Shown: positions 9,153 through 19,559 of the stretch, piece after piece | How positions within the stretch are numbered: the stretch's first letter is position 1 | Layout: each line of letters opens with the position of its first letter | From: Entoloma clypeatum | Lineage: Eukaryota > Basidiomycota > Agaricomycetes > Agaricales > Entolomataceae | Length of the DNA: 64,000 bases | Assembly: GCA_963565915.1 (NCBI GenBank) | Contig: OY751488.1 | Location: forward strand, 4,712,001 to 4,776,000 | Direction: 5' to 3' | Program-made: the position numbers and the translations under genes | Notes under the pieces: model-generated | Seen by the model: only the letters and a program-made list of their open reading frames with translations | Database searches by the model: none | Told to the model about the DNA's origin: nothing

Positions 9153-12100
9153 TTATTGTGGACGCGATGGATTTTGCCGATGAAAGTCTCGGATCAAGTC
9201 TTGAGCGTTCTGAACATTAGTCCGAGGTTCCCACGTGTTCTCTTCTGGGCCATACCCTTCCCATTGGACAAGGTACTGGATCTTTCCGCGGAATTTTCGA
9301 GAGTCCAGGATCGTGGAGACATGGTATTCTTCTCGTCCTTCGATGATGATCGGATCAGGGGCTGGCTTCTTTTTCTGAATGGCATACTTCGGGGTTTCGT
9401 ATGGCGATAACAGGGTTTCGTTGAACACAGGGTGGATCATTTTCCAGGTTTTGGGAAGATCAAGACGGTATGCGCTAGCTCCTTTCTTCTCTAGGACTTT
9501 GAACGGTCCGTGTCGGAGGGCGTCAAGTTTCTTTGAGGGACAATCAGTCCTGATGTTAGTCCCTTCCAGCCACACCTTGTCTCCGATGCGGTAATCCCGA
9601 GACGGGCTTCGTCGTGTGTCAACTGTCTTCTTCATCTGATCCTGTGCCTGTTTCAGTGCTGCGTTGGCTTCTTCTCGTGCCTGTTTGAGTTTTTTCAAGA
9701 AGTCGTTTGCTGCCGGATTGGTGTCTTCCAACACAAGTTCTCCCTTCCAAGGATGCAGACCGTAGTTGAGATAGAATGGTGTGTACTTTGTCGCTTGATG
9801 TTCTTTGTCATTGTACTGAAATTCTGCGATTGCGATCCATTCCGCCCAATCATCTTGTAGATGGTTGACAAAGTTTCGTAAGAACACCTCGGTTTCCTGA
9901 TGCGATCGTTCGGCCTGTCCATCAGTCTGTGGATGGTACGCAGTGGACAGATTTCTTTTGATCCCTAACATGCGGCAAAGTATCTCCATAAACTTCGCGG
10001 CGAACTGCGGTCCCCTATCGCTGATGATCTTCTTGGGAATTCCATGAAGTTTCCATATCTGGTCCCGATAGATCTTGGCTAATCCTTCAGCCGATAGTTC
10101 CACGGTTGTCGGGATGAGATGAAGCATTTTTGAATGTCTGTCCGTGATGACCAGAATTGCGTTCTTCCCATCAGATTCTGGTATCGGTCCCACGACGTCA
10201 ATTCCTATGTCTTCCCATGGTTGACTTGGCGCGGCGTTAGGGTGCAGAGGGGCGTGTCTCCTTTGGCGGCTGATCTTGTTGCGTTGACAGGTGTCACAAC
10301 CTTTCACATACTTCTTTACGTCATGTAGGATGGTGGGCCACCAGTAGGTGCGAGTGAGAAGTTCATGTGTTCGATACTGTCCTGGATGTCCTGCCACTGG
10401 TGCGTCGTGCGCTTCAAACATCAGTTCTTGGCGCAATTGTGGGTCTGGTGGAACATAGACTCGTTCTCCTGCGTAGGTGATGCCATTTTCCTGCTGGTAC
10501 CAGTGAGGATTCTTCTTCAGACCCTGGGCTACTTCTGTCTCCATGCGATTCGAGGCCTTGATGCGTACGATCCATGGGTTTTCGATGGTTGTGATGTTTC
10601 CGATTTTGATGGAATCAGATGTTTCACCCCCTTCAAAGAATTGTTCCTCCGTGAACATCTCTATTTGTATCACATCTTCTGATCCCAATCGTTTCAAAAA
10701 TAGCCCCTCCTTGAGCATTTGGTCGCTGTCCTGCGGCTCGAGTTCCGTCTCATACCAGGGTAAACGTGACAGGATGTCTGCTTTCGCGTTTGTCTTCCCA
10801 GGTACATGTCGCAATTCGAAGTCATAGTCTTGTAGCTTCATCTTCCAGCGCCTCTGTCGTTGGTTTAGGTCCTGAGGACGCCGGAAATACTCCAGGTTTT
10901 TGTGATCGGTTAAGATCTCGAAACGTTCCTTGGCTTCAAGTAGATAATGTCGCCAGTCCTTCAGTGCTTCCATGACTGCCAAGAGTTCCTTGTCATAGAT
11001 CTCGTAATTCTGTTCGGCCGCGGACATGGTCCGCGACAAGAACGCGATAGGATGCCACTTGTCGTCTTGTTTCTGTGAGAGTACCGCTCCAATTGCATAA
11101 CCCGATGCATCGGTTTCAACCCTGAACTGTCCGTCCGGTTTGGGCAATGCCAAGACTGGTGCTGTCGTGATTGCCCGTATGAGACCTTCAAATGCTTCTT
11201 GCGCCGCTGGTCCCCATGTGAATGCTGTATTTCCCGTAAGTGTCATGAGTGGCTTTGCGATGTTTGAGTATCCTTCAATGAAGCGTCGATAAAAGTTGGC
11301 AAATCCCAGGAACCTCTGGACTTCCTTTTTTGATGTGGGTACTCGCCAGTTCCGGATTGTGTCCACCTTTTCAGTTTCCATCTCGACACGTCCTTCACCA
11401 ACGACATATCCCAATATGGGGCATTTCGTTACTTCCCAAAGACACTTCTTCTCCTTTAGGAACAAGTCATTGTCCGACAGGATCTGCAAGATCTCTTCGG
11501 TATTCCGGGCGAGTTCTTCCTTGGTTTTACCAATAACCACTATGTCATCCATGTAAATCACACAGATGCGCCGACGGATCTGATCCCTGAATAGGCTGGC
11601 CATCATCCGAGAGAACGTTCCCGGGGAATTGCAGAGACCGAAAAACATGACCAATGGTTCAAACAATCCTCGGCTGGTCAAGAAGGCGGCTTTCCATTCG
11701 TCACCCTTTTTGATCCGCACATTATTGTATCCCCACATGATGTCCATTTTGTTGAAGTAGACTGCGTCCTTCAATACATCCAAGAGGTCGTTGATGTGTG
11801 GGAGTGGGAATTTGTCCTTAACCGTGAATTTGTTAACCGTGCGATAGTCCTGTACCAATCGTTTGGAACCGTCTTTCTTGTTAATGAAGAAGCAGGGTGA
11901 TGCATAAGGGGATTTGGACGGTCGGATCTTTCCGGTTGCCAGGCCTTCATCGATGAATTCGTCCAGTTCTTCTTGCTCCTTTTGGGTCATAGGGTACGTG
12001 TTTCCCCCTAGCTCCTTTGGTGCGTCCGGTGTAAGTTCGATGCCGTGGTCCCATTCCCTTTCCTTTGGGATCTTGTCAAAGTTTTCTTTTTCAAAAAGAT

Positions 12101-12761
12101 GGGCAAAACGTTCAACGTATGAGGGTTGTTTGGTTGTGGGAGGTGGTGTGGGAGTAACTGCTTCCAATATGGGGTCTCCGGGCTTCCATTTCTGATCTGA
12201 TTTCTTGGGTGCGTCCTTGTCTCGTACTTCCACCATGCGAACCCGATGTTTGCGACCATTAAGGTTAACCCTGAAATCCGAGTGTTTGGTTTGACATGTT
12301 GATGGGCACCGGTTGAATGTTACGGCGCCGGTCGTCCAATTGATTGTAGGGTTGTGGTGCACCAGCCAGTCATGTCCCAAAAGCATATCTGTTCTCCCAA
12401 TGTCCAATACCATTGCTTCCATGGTTTCCTGGTGTGTTCCTAAGTCCAGCTTGACTTCGGCAAGTTTTTCTGCTTTCTGTTGTCGGTTCGGCGATCCATC
12501 CGCATTTAGGATTGATATGGGCTTTATTCCACGTGTGGGAAGGTTCTGTTCACGTACTATTCTGGGATGGATACATGTGCGTTCACATCCGCTATCGACC
12601 TCGGGTCGAATGGCCTTTGGTCCTCGTCGTGTTTTGATCTGAGCTTGCAGCTTGATCTCTCGTCGTTTTGGAGGTTTATCTCCCTTGACAATCTTAGTTG
12701 ACGCAACGGCTCGCTTTGCAGGGATAACATAAGTTATATTGTCTGTAACTGCACCAGGCAA
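9153..12761 (-). CDS. pol: A1 Pol polyprotein (protease, RT, RNase H, integrase, chromodomain)
   Basis: About 1200 residues. Order: aspartic protease with DSG near residue 56; reverse transcriptase with YMDDIV near 403; RNase H with [11 protein letters not shown] near 549 and TDHKNLEYF near 616; integrase with an H-H-C-C finger (about 785-826) and D-D-E residues near 854, 912 and 951; C-terminal chromodomain with [17 protein letters not shown] near 1160. The open frame begins without an ATG: the first in-frame methionine is past the protease active site, so Pol must be made as a Gag-Pol fusion, most simply by -1 frameshifting at 12821-12827. The frame is open back through the end of gag. It appears intact. 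Confidence 0.93.
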   Translation of the reverse strand: MPGAVTDNITYVIPAKRAVASTKIVKGDKPPKRREIKLQAQIKTRRGPKAIRPEVDSGCERTCIHPRIVREQNLPTRGIKPISILNADGSPNRQQKAEKLAEVKLDLGTHQETMEAMVLDIGRTDMLLGHDWLVHHNPTINWTTGAVTFNRCPSTCQTKHSDFRVNLNGRKHRVRMVEVRDKDAPKKSDQKWKPGDPILEAVTPTPPPTTKQPSYVERFAHLFEKENFDKIPKEREWDHGIELTPDAPKELGGNTYPMTQKEQEELDEFIDEGLATGKIRPSKSPYASPCFFINKKDGSKRLVQDYRTVNKFTVKDKFPLPHINDLLDVLKDAVYFNKMDIMWGYNNVRIKKGDEWKAAFLTSRGLFEPLVMFFGLCNSPGTFSRMMASLFRDQIRRRICVIYMDDIVVIGKTKEELARNTEEILQILSDNDLFLKEKKCLWEVTKCPILGYVVGEGRVEMETEKVDTIRNWRVPTSKKEVQRFLGFANFYRRFIEGYSNIAKPLMTLTGNTAFTWGPAAQEAFEGLIRAITTAPVLALPKPDGQFRVETDASGYAIGAVLSQKQDDKWHPIAFLSRTMSAAEQNYEIYDKELLAVMEALKDWRHYLLEAKERFEILTDHKNLEYFRRPQDLNQRQRRWKMKLQDYDFELRHVPGKTNAKADILSRLPWYETELEPQDSDQMLKEGLFLKRLGSEDVIQIEMFTEEQFFEGGETSDSIKIGNITTIENPWIVRIKASNRMETEVAQGLKKNPHWYQQENGITYAGERVYVPPDPQLRQELMFEAHDAPVAGHPGQYRTHELLTRTYWWPTILHDVKKYVKGCDTCQRNKISRQRRHAPLHPNAAPSQPWEDIGIDVVGPIPESDGKNAILVITDRHSKMLHLIPTTVELSAEGLAKIYRDQIWKLHGIPKKIISDRGPQFAAKFMEILCRMLGIKRNLSTAYHPQTDGQAERSHQETEVFLRNFVNHLQDDWAEWIAIAEFQYNDKEHQATKYTPFYLNYGLHPWKGELVLEDTNPAANDFLKKLKQAREEANAALKQAQDQMKKTVDTRRSPSRDYRIGDKVWLEGTNIRTDCPSKKLDALRHGPFKVLEKKGASAYRLDLPKTWKMIHPVFNETLLSPYETPKYAIQKKKPAPDPIIIEGREEYHVSTILDSRKFRGKIQYLVQWEGYGPEENTWEPRTNVQNAQDLIRDFHRQNPSRPQ

Positions 12762-12783
12762 GCGAGTTCGTTTAATGGATAAG

Positions 12784-12827
12784 GGTCGCGACTTAGCGTC
12801 GTTTAATCGGACCCTTCGGGAAAATCC
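12784..12827 (-). promoter_or_regulatory. A1 candidate -1 frameshift signal at gag end
   Basis: In element orientation: heptamer GGATTTT (12827-12821; gag codons GAT TTT), a 6-nt spacer, then nested inverted repeats GGGTC...GACCC around CGAC-GCTAA-GTCG. The layout of slippery site, 5-8 nt spacer and stem matches known -1 frameshift signals; GGAUUUA is the known MMTV pro-pol site. The same sequence is present in A2 and A3. Confidence 0.55.
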
Positions 12828-13669
12828 TTCTCATCGGTCTCTATGGTGATGGTTTCATCATCATCGGTATCTCCATCAGACACCTTCCTAATCTTTCCAG
12901 AGTTCTTCTTCGGCTTGCGGCAGTTGCGCGCGATATGTCCTTCTTGGTCGCAGTTGAAACACTTACGACCATCTTTCTTCTTTGGGGCTTTGCAGTCTTT
13001 GGCAAGGTGACCAAAGCGCTGACAGTTGTAGCAACGGGCTACTCCTGCTTTGTCGATCTCCATGGCTTTGCCTTGACCACCATAAGTGGTGCCCGATCCG
13101 GTGCGTGTGTCGCCCCCCCCTCGGATGACTAATGCATGTCCCTCCATCTGTCGTCCCTTGTTTCGGATCTCCTTTGCGTAATCGGTGTACGTCTTGCCAT
13201 CGCTAGCCACTTGTTCAGAAATTCTGCGGTTGACGTTCTTTTCCAGGATGTATTTCCCAGTTTCTTCGCCAAGGTTTGACAGTTTCAAGAGCTCTTCGAA
13301 TTCGTCCAAGAATTCGTCGATGGTGCGTTTCTCCTGTTTCAGGACTTCGAGTCTCGCCTTGGCCGCTGCCGACTTGTTGGCAATAGAGAATCGCGTAGCG
13401 ATGTCGTCTGAGAATCCTAACCAGGTGATGTTCTCGCCATCGGTGGCAAGATCGTCTAACTTGTTGCTGGCCCAGTGTTTACCGGACCCTTCCATCATGC
13501 GGGATAACACCGCCAGGATCTTCTGATCGTCGGACAGGCCCTTCTGGAACCTGATGTATAGTTTGGTGGCTTTCCACCACTCGTCAAAGGTGTGTCTGTC
13601 TTTGAACATCCCAGGATCTTTGATGATCTTGGATGTATCCATCGTTTGCACTGTCGGTGCTTCTGCCAT
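12803..13669 (-). CDS. gag: A1 Gag with two CCHC zinc knuckles
   Basis: 288 codons starting at the first ATG of the predicted transcript (context GACATGG in A2 and A3; AACATGG here). Residues about 1-185 form the capsid-like helical part with [15 protein letters not shown] and [14 protein letters not shown]. Two knuckles follow: [14 protein letters not shown] (about 213-226) and [14 protein letters not shown] (about 237-250), then an acidic tail. Gag forms the virus-like particle and packages the RNA. The stop is followed 41 bp later by the nominal pol start in the -1 frame. Confidence 0.92.
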   Translation of the reverse strand: MAEAPTVQTMDTSKIIKDPGMFKDRHTFDEWWKATKLYIRFQKGLSDDQKILAVLSRMMEGSGKHWASNKLDDLATDGENITWLGFSDDIATRFSIANKSAAAKARLEVLKQEKRTIDEFLDEFEELLKLSNLGEETGKYILEKNVNRRISEQVASDGKTYTDYAKEIRNKGRQMEGHALVIRGGGDTRTGSGTTYGGQGKAMEIDKAGVARCYNCQRFGHLAKDCKAPKKKDGRKCFNCDQEGHIARNCRKPKKNSGKIRKVSDGDTDDDETITIETDEKDFPEGSD

Positions 13670-14447
13670 GTTTAGAACCTGCGGAGTAGGAGAGGTGTCG
13701 GGTTGTTGGGATGAAGATGGGGTTCGGGATACAGGTAGGGGTTGAAAATTAGTCCCTGTTCTAGGCGTCTGTTCGGTGTCTGACTTCGCGGAGTCAAAAG
13801 TAAATTCGTCAGGGGACTCGTCGGCGGAATCGGTGGCAAAACGTTCGGGGTATTTCCTCTGTAGATCTCTAAGGAATCTCTGTTCCTGCGCGTCTGTTGG
13901 TCGCGAGAAGGGGTCAAGTCTCTCGTTTCGTGCCCAACGGTTGTACTCGGTCTGTTGCTCGTTAGTGGTGAAGTGGGCGTAGATCTGCTGCTTCGAGTAA
14001 GACGTGGTGATGCGGCTCTGGGACGTCTCAATGTGAGCGTCCTAATAAATCTTCTGATAACGGTTGTCTGGACACCGATAAACTCTCTGATCTCTGTGAT
14101 CCGACCTGTCTGAGGTCCTTCTTGAACGCGAAAGCTTTCGAGTTCGTTCTGTCGGGCGTTGTAACGCGCGATCTGATGTTGCCGAGCAAGATGGATGCTC
14201 TCTGCTATCTCGCCGTGGGGGCGATGCTCGTCGTTGTCTAGTTCTTCGTCAAGCACCTGCTGTAGGATGCGACGGATCTCCGATTCGATGTACTGCTGGA
14301 TGAGTGTAAAATCGATACTGTCTCGAGGACTTAGCTCCTCCTGTCGGGCTTCTGGTGAGGCGAATGGGTTACTGGTGAAGTTTTCAAAGAAGCGCGACGT
14401 CTTGACTCGTCTGGTAGTTGCTCTCTTCGCTCTGGGCGAACCTAACG
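13670..14447 (-). promoter_or_regulatory. A1 ATG-free gag leader with overlapping open frames
   Basis: The region between primer-binding site and gag ATG has no ATG on the element's sense strand, but many on the opposite strand. One frame is open for over 260 codons (up to 13672) and a second, in frame with gag, is open for about 125 codons before the gag ATG; neither has an AUG. Reported starts in this region are GTG. Either this is an untranslated leader purged of upstream AUGs, or a non-AUG-initiated Gag extension exists. Confidence 0.6.
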
Positions 14448-14458
14448 AGATTTAGCAA
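14448..14458 (-). promoter_or_regulatory. A1 self-priming primer-binding site
   Basis: TTGCTAAATCT in element orientation, two bases inside the LTR. It is the exact 11-nt reverse complement of AGATTTAGCAA at 14544-14534, the expected RNA 5' end about 34 bp after TATATAAA. Confidence 0.75.
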
Positions 14459-14460
14459 CT

Positions 14461-14828
14461 TGTTATGCGTAACAAACCGTTCCAAGGTTCGGGCAGAGTA
14501 TGCAGGAAGATGGAAAGGCGAAGAGCAATGTGATTGCTAAATCTAAGGAATCTAGCTATAGTACAAAGGGTTTATATAGGTACTGACCATAGGCGATAGC
14601 ATATGAGTCAGTGCTGCGCAAGGCAGTGTATCTGAGTAAGATAACTGCGGAAGGCAGTGCGTCTGAGTAAGACGACTGCGGAATGAGTCAGACAGCTGCG
14701 GAAAGCGAGTCAGCGCGGGAGCGAAGTATACTAAAGGAAATAAAGTATAATACGATATGTGTAAGCGGGGGCCGATGAGTAAAAGTGAAAAAGTAAGCAT
14801 ATACGTCCGTAGTCGTTAGTCCGTAACA
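14461..14828 (-). repeat. A1 5' LTR with promoter
   Basis: 368 bp, same sequence as the 3' LTR. TATATAAA at 14578-14571, predicted transcription start near 14544. U3 holds repeated CTGAGTAAGA.AACTGCGGAA-type units and two TGAGTCA sites (14604-14610, 14684-14690). Confidence 0.95.
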
Positions 14829-15412
14829 TTCTTCCTCCACCGTTTCACGATTTTATCAAGTTCAGCCTCAGTCTTCTTTCCACCGTCGATGGCATCAGGA
14901 TACGAGTCAATAAGCGTCTGGTGGAAGTCCGCCCAATTCTTGTCATGATAACCGTTGAAAGTCTTCCATACTTCGCGTGTTCAGATGTCAGTGTAATGCA
15001 CGATCCAATCAACCTTTTCTATGTTTGACATTTGGCAGGCATCAGTCAAGCTTTCATATTCGTGCAAAAAATCCATGAGGCCTTCCGATTTCTTTGGATC
15101 GAAATGTAAAGTCTTCGAGTTGTGTGGGCGTGGCATCATTGTGACGTCGCGCGACTGTGTGTAGTTTCGGACCCAGGGAGGAAGTTGTGGTCCTTCGGTA
15201 GCATCGGGGTCGGCCATGTTGAGATTGATAGGACCGGAGGATGATGATGAAGAAGGTAAAGAAGATAGAGGACTAGATGGACGACATACGGAGTTGGTTG
15301 GGGTGGCTGTGGCTGACTGTGTGTTGGTCGCAGCGTTATCGACTGTTTGGCGGGTGGAAGTTCCGCGGATCCCAAGATGCGGAGCAAGTTGTCGAGTTGA
15401 CGGTCTTGGCAC
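14829..15412 (-). pseudogene. Degenerate gag-like gene, 5' part (split by element A1)
   Basis: Begins MPRPSTRQLAPHLG, with a serine/proline-rich leader, then a Gag-like start of the capsid region (FDPKKSEGLMDFLHEYESL). An in-frame stop lies at about 14981-14983 (VHYTDI then stop), after which the same frame continues with recognisable protein up to the A1 insertion. The rest resumes at 8263. A TATA-like TATAAAAAG on the minus strand near 15825 may have been its promoter. Seen: a split, stop-containing reading. Inferred: remnant of an older Gypsy-type element. Confidence 0.55.
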
Positions 15413-16002
15413 AGCACAGGTTGAAGCGCGACCTCAGCGAGGAGGGAAACCTCGAGTAGAACGGCGTGAAGGGAAAGAAATTGTGGCTACGATGTGAAGC
15501 AGGTGACAGAGAACGGCAAGCAACCAGAGACATGACAGGGAATACAGCGAGCAGCGCTGATGACATGCAGAGACGGCAGCAAGACAGACATGTAAATGGA
15601 CGAGTGGCTGACAGAGGTTTGGTAGGCGACGGGTACACGGCAAGGTCAGTGTCGGCAGCAGCGGCGGCAGGGCTCTCCTCAATGTTCGTCTCGACTCGCA
15701 GTGGGCTCCACTTTTGTGGCATCCAGACCACAGGCGGCGAGTGCGCGTCGAGAGAAGCGAGAGAGCGCGAGCACGAGAAAAGCGAGAGGGAACCGAATGA
15801 TGATTCCATACTACATACCACATCCTTTTTATACTACTTCGTCGTGGCTGACCATAGACCCAATATAACCAAAACCTGCTAAGAATGGAATCCCAAGAAA
15901 CTATATATAACCCAGAGCCGGGGTGCCATTGAGAGGGGCGCGCTCAGACCGTGTGACAAGATCCAAGGTCAGCCAGAGTCGGTCCCCCACACAAGGTGTA
16001 AA
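15413..16002. other. Leader/LTR-like region of the old gag element; no gene
   Basis: Frames open on the minus strand here are arginine/leucine/serine rich and not protein-like. TATA-type sequences occur near 15825 (minus) and 15905 (ACTATATATAACCC). It probably contains the leader and promoter of the old gag element, cut at 16003 by the large KDZ transposon. Confidence 0.35.
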
Positions 16003-16016
16003 TAGGGTCTTTCAAA
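16003..16016 (+). repeat. Candidate left TIR of KDZ element
   Basis: TAGGGTCTTTCAAA, exact inverse of 50268-50281. Homology between the ends stops after these 14 bases, so this is suggestive, not proof. Confidence 0.45.
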
Positions 16017-16313
16017 GTAGCCATTTTGAGTCCATTTTGTAACCATTTTGATCTTCCTGGTGGCCCGAAAATGAGATCAAAATGAGATCAAGAAGGACAG
16101 TAGAAATGATGGCAGAAATAACCATTTCGGCAAAGGGACACCCGAGCATTATTTTACATGAAAATGCCATTTTGATTTTCCTGCTTATTTTCCTGCTCAG
16201 CATGATGGGAATGATTTCTTGTCACACTTTCCTAAATTGGCCTGTGCTCCCCCTTAAAAGATGTCAGAATTTGCCGGACCTTGATGGATACCCATGCCAA
16301 ACAATTCCCTGCA

Positions 16314-16448
16314 CAAAAAGGGTTTCATTTTCTCCATCATTTTTCTAACTTTTTTGACTGGGGGTCTCAAAGTTAATCATTTTGGACCCCTGCTGGTTCC
16401 CATGCTGAAGCCCATTAAGCAGTTTTTTCTGCCAAAATCATCAAAATG
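16314..16448 (+). repeat. 135-bp repeat, left copy (direct repeat with 50092-50226)
   Basis: About 135 bp starting near GGGTTTCATTTT and containing GGGGGTCTCAAAGTTAATCA matches 50092-50226 in the same orientation with roughly a dozen differences. Several differences are CpG in the right copy and TpG or CpA in the left copy (for example ACCGG versus ACTGG), as expected from decay of methylated CpG. Confidence 0.75.
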
Positions 16449-16539
16449 GCAGGTAGTCAACCTACACTGTATTGTAATATACGGTCTAGCGAACACATAC
16501 ACTGTATGGTAAATTACGGAAGCAGCGAATTCGCCACAG

Positions 16540-17170
16540 CGGGCGGCGACAGAATGAAATGTGGCCGGCGACAAGTCAATGCGGCCAGCAACAAACTCTA
16601 TGCCCCCGGCGACAAACTCAATGCAGCCGGCGACAGTCAATGCAGCCGGCGACAACGATCGGCCGACGACAGTCAAATGGAATGTGGCCGGCGACAACAC
16701 ATCAATCGACAGTCAAATGTTGGCCAGTGACGATGTCAATCCAGCCGGCGACAACAGGTCAATCCAGCCGGTGACCCTCAAATGAAATGTGGCCGGCGAA
16801 AAAACTCAATGGTCACCAGCGAAAGGAAGGACCGGCGAAAGGAAGGACCGGCGAAAGGAAGGACCGGCGAAAGGTGGCCGGCGACAAAACTCAATGCAGC
16901 CCTCAATGCAGCCAACACCAGGATTGCTGTTGTCATCTTGACGGAGTAGTCCGTTGCGGCATGAGACATTGATCTTGCCTGGACGTGTCGCCGGCACAAG
17001 ACATGTCCTGAGACCGGCAACACGGCAAACACGTACCGGCGAAACGATGGTCACCGGCGAAAGGAAGGACTGGCGAAAAGGTTTACCGGCAAAAGGAAGG
17101 GCGGCGAAAGGAAGGATCGGCGAAAGAATGTCGGTGAAAGGATGTCGAAAGGATGTCAGCGAGGAATCAA
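16540..17170 (+). repeat. Left subterminal array of CCGGCGAC / CCGGCGAAAGGA units
   Basis: First, 20-30 bp units with CCGGCGACAAACTCAATG-type sequence; then four close copies of GACCGGCGAAAGGAAG at about 16829-16880; then mixed units to 17170. The mirror array lies at 49328-49565. Such subterminal repeats commonly bind the transposase in large DNA transposons. They are contiguous and variable and have nothing to do with CRISPR. Confidence 0.8.
16918..17165 (-). pseudogene. Inverted partial copy of the KDZ transposase gene (intron/exon junction)
   Basis: Read on the minus strand, this segment matches 38775-39010 of the transposase gene: the TTCGCCGG-rich intron end, the acceptor region, and the start of the exon reading ARSMSHAATDY. 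A few substitutions separate them. The copy is broken off after about 16918. It shows that transposase-gene sequence was duplicated, inverted, into the left subterminal region. Confidence 0.75.
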
Positions 17171-17248
17171 GCCGGCGACAACAGTCATCTGTTACAAACC
17201 AGGAGGTGTTTCACGTTATCCTATTTTACATTGCAACCCCTAATGTAC

Positions 17249-18119
17249 CTATTCCCCATCGCCCAACCGCCCACCCGCACCCTCCCCATCTTGTTCCTGC
17301 ATTGCCCCACGATCTATATTGATGATCCTGTCGGCGATATTGTCGCTGACCATCTCATCAACCATTTGCCGGGTGTCAGCCGCCTGGCGCCGGGAAGTGT
17401 CAAGGGTGTGGATCCTGTGTACCTCTGCATGGTACAGACGGTGTGCAGCATCCTTGTAGCTGATGCCCAGCTGTGCCTGGAGGGCTTTGACCTCCGCATG
17501 AAGCGCGAGAAGTTCTCTATGGCTCAAACCCTATAGAAAGCGGTGAGAGCGAAACACACAGGGGAGGGAAATGACATACTGGTACAGCGGGTGCTGGGAC
17601 AGTACCCCGGTTGATGAGGCCTGACGACAGGGCTTCCATAGAAAGGGGCTGAGGAGCAAGGAGGTCAGCCGGATGAATAAGACACTGATCGGCGAAACAT
17701 AGCAAAAGGCTGCTCGGCGAAAAGACCAGCGAACAAGACAAACAAGACCGGCGAACACTGCACGGCGAATAACCGGCGAAGAGCATCGGCGAATGACCCT
17801 GCACGGCGAATAACCGGCGAAGAGCATCGGCGAATGACCGGCGACAACTTGTCGGCCAACAAATATCGGCGACGATGCTCATCCGCACACATGAGGTGGA
17901 TGGAGTCAAGGAATGTGGTGGTGGGTGGTATGGGGAACAGCTCACCCCTCCTGCGGCGTGCTCCACATCAAGAGAGCGCCGCATCTCTGCCATGTTCAGG
18001 GCCAGATCCGTGGCAGGGACAAGGAAATTTGGCACCAGATACTCGTGCCCATCCGGGGTGGTACCTATTGTATAGCCCGGCGGCACATCACGATGGGGTT
18101 GGTTGGATGGGGCAGACAT
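17249..18119 (-). CDS. KDZ cargo gene A, hypothetical three-exon gene
   Basis: Exon 1 18119-17946 (MSAPSNQPHRDVPPGY... to AAGG), exon 2 17648-17580 (PLSMEALSSG...), exon 3 17530-17249; all three introns-exon joins keep phase 0 and use GT-AG (GTGAGC, GTATGT donors). The product is about 175 residues. The last exon is helical with LHAEVKALQAQLG and SYKDAAHRLYHAEV, probably a coiled coil. Intron 1 (17649-17945) is packed with TTCGCCGG motifs (as CCGGCGAA on the plus strand). No catalytic motif seen and no function assigned. It lies inside the KDZ transposon next to its left array. Confidence 0.6.
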
Positions 18120-19198
18120 GAGGAGTAGCAGAAAAGAAGGCGACCGGTGGGAATTAGGTTGCCGATCATCACAATGATCAGGGCGGAAGTAGTCACGTGT
18201 TAGAAAAGTTTGTTTTTTTTTGTTTATTCAACGGCGAGCGGCGATTACACACGTTTCCAACTCATCTACCTACCTACTACCAACACATTTCCACAACACC
18301 GCCCTCAAGATGTCCGCTACTCCCCGCAAGACCAGAGACATTGTCACCGACTTCGCCCGTTTTGACGCCACCATTCGCAAGGGGATGGCTGATGGGACCA
18401 TCATTGAAGGGTTAAAGGGGATGAAGGGAAAGTTGGTGAGTAACCCCCGGAGCCGTTGTATTGACCCAATTCTAACGTATTTCACGAACAGTTGAAATTG
18501 TTCAAGGAAGCAGCGGGGCAACCGGCAGCACCGTTTGTCAGGTTCGCCTGGATAAATCAGTTCGTCGTGTCCTGGGCCCACAAGCGCAAAGAGGACGGGT
18601 TTCTGGAAGGTCAACGCCTCGCCCTGGCAACGTTCGACAGCCTGCGGGTACAAGAGGCAACGGCCCCTGTCACTGCACCATTGGCTGGGCCAAGCAATGT
18701 GCCGACAGGAGCCGCGGGTGGACGTCCGACACCACGCCCCCTTACGGCGAAGGGCAAAGAACCGGCGAAGGGCAAAGAACCGGTGAAGGGAAAAGAGACG
18801 GCGAAGGGAAAGGAAACGGCGAAGGGAAAGGAAACAGCGAAGGAACAGGAGGGGGAGGGGAATGGCAGGCGATCAAGGGAGACAGGGGAAGCCCGGCACG
18901 GGGGGTCAGAGGAGATGGAGGTGGACGAGTTGTCGAAGGAGAAGATGGCGACGGCAAAGGAGAAGACAGAAACGGCGAAGATAACGGCGACAACAACGGC
19001 AAAAACAACAACGGCAAAAACAACGGCAACAACAACGGCGACGGCGAAGCAACCGGCGAAGAAGATAGTGGGTACAGCAAAGGCAGGAACAGGAAAGGTG
19101 GCGAAGGACGCACCTGCGAAGATGACGCTGAGGTCGAAGCCAACCGTGGCTTCAAGCAGTGACGAGGATGAGCAACCAGCACCAGCCCGAGGCGAGAC

Positions 19199-19546
19199 TG
19201 TTACGGACTAACGACTACGGACGTATACGCTTACTTTTTCATTCTTACTCATCGGGCCCCGCTTACCTATATTCTATGACACTCTACTTCCATTAGTATA
19301 CTTCGCTCCCGCGCTGACTCGCTTTCCGCAGTCGTCTTACTCAGACGCACTGCCTTCCGCAGTTATCTTACTCAGATACACTGCCTTGCGCAGCACTGAC
19401 TCATATGCTATCGCCTATAGTCAGTACCTATATAAACCCTTTGTACTATAGCTAGGTTCCTTAGATTTAGCAATCACATTGCTCTTCGCCTTTCCATCTT
19501 CCTGCATACTCTGCCCGAACCTTGGAACGGTTTGTTACGCATAACA
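19199..19546 (+). repeat. A2 5' LTR with promoter
   Basis: TATATAAA at 19429-19436 and predicted RNA start AGATTTAGCAA at 19463-19473. It lacks the 20-bp U3 unit found in A1. Confidence 0.95.
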
Positions 19547-19548
19547 AG

Positions 19549-19559
19549 TTGCTAAATCT
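19549..19559 (+). promoter_or_regulatory. A2 self-priming primer-binding site
   Basis: TTGCTAAATCT, two bases after the LTR, is the exact 11-nt complement of the predicted RNA 5' end at 19463-19473. No tRNA 3'-end match (TGG start) is present at this place. Confidence 0.75.

Larger units (their letters stand above)
8264..14828 (-). mobile_element. Complete Ty3/Gypsy retrotransposon, family A copy 1 (A1)
   Basis: 6565 bp with two 368-bp LTRs that I read as identical, and a 5-bp target duplication TTCTT (8259-8263 and 14829-14833). Order in element direction: LTR, self-priming site, ATG-free leader, gag, pol (-1 frame), small third ORF, polypurine tract, LTR. It sits inside the old gag-like gene. 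Its LTRs and pol differ clearly from copies A2 and A3, while gag and leader are almost identical to A3, which suggests exchange between lineages. All genes look intact, so it may still be active. Confidence 0.95.

Noticed and set aside
8669..9410. Long frames on the strand opposite to the retrotransposon genes (also opposite A2, A3 and B1)
   Set aside because: They are shadows of pol, gag and the third ORF in antisense frames and repeat at the same relative places in every copy.
16540..17170. Regular short repeats that could be mistaken for a CRISPR array
   Set aside because: Units are contiguous, variable in length and sequence, without unique spacers; the genome is eukaryotic and a mirror array exists at 49328-49565. 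They are transposon subterminal repeats.
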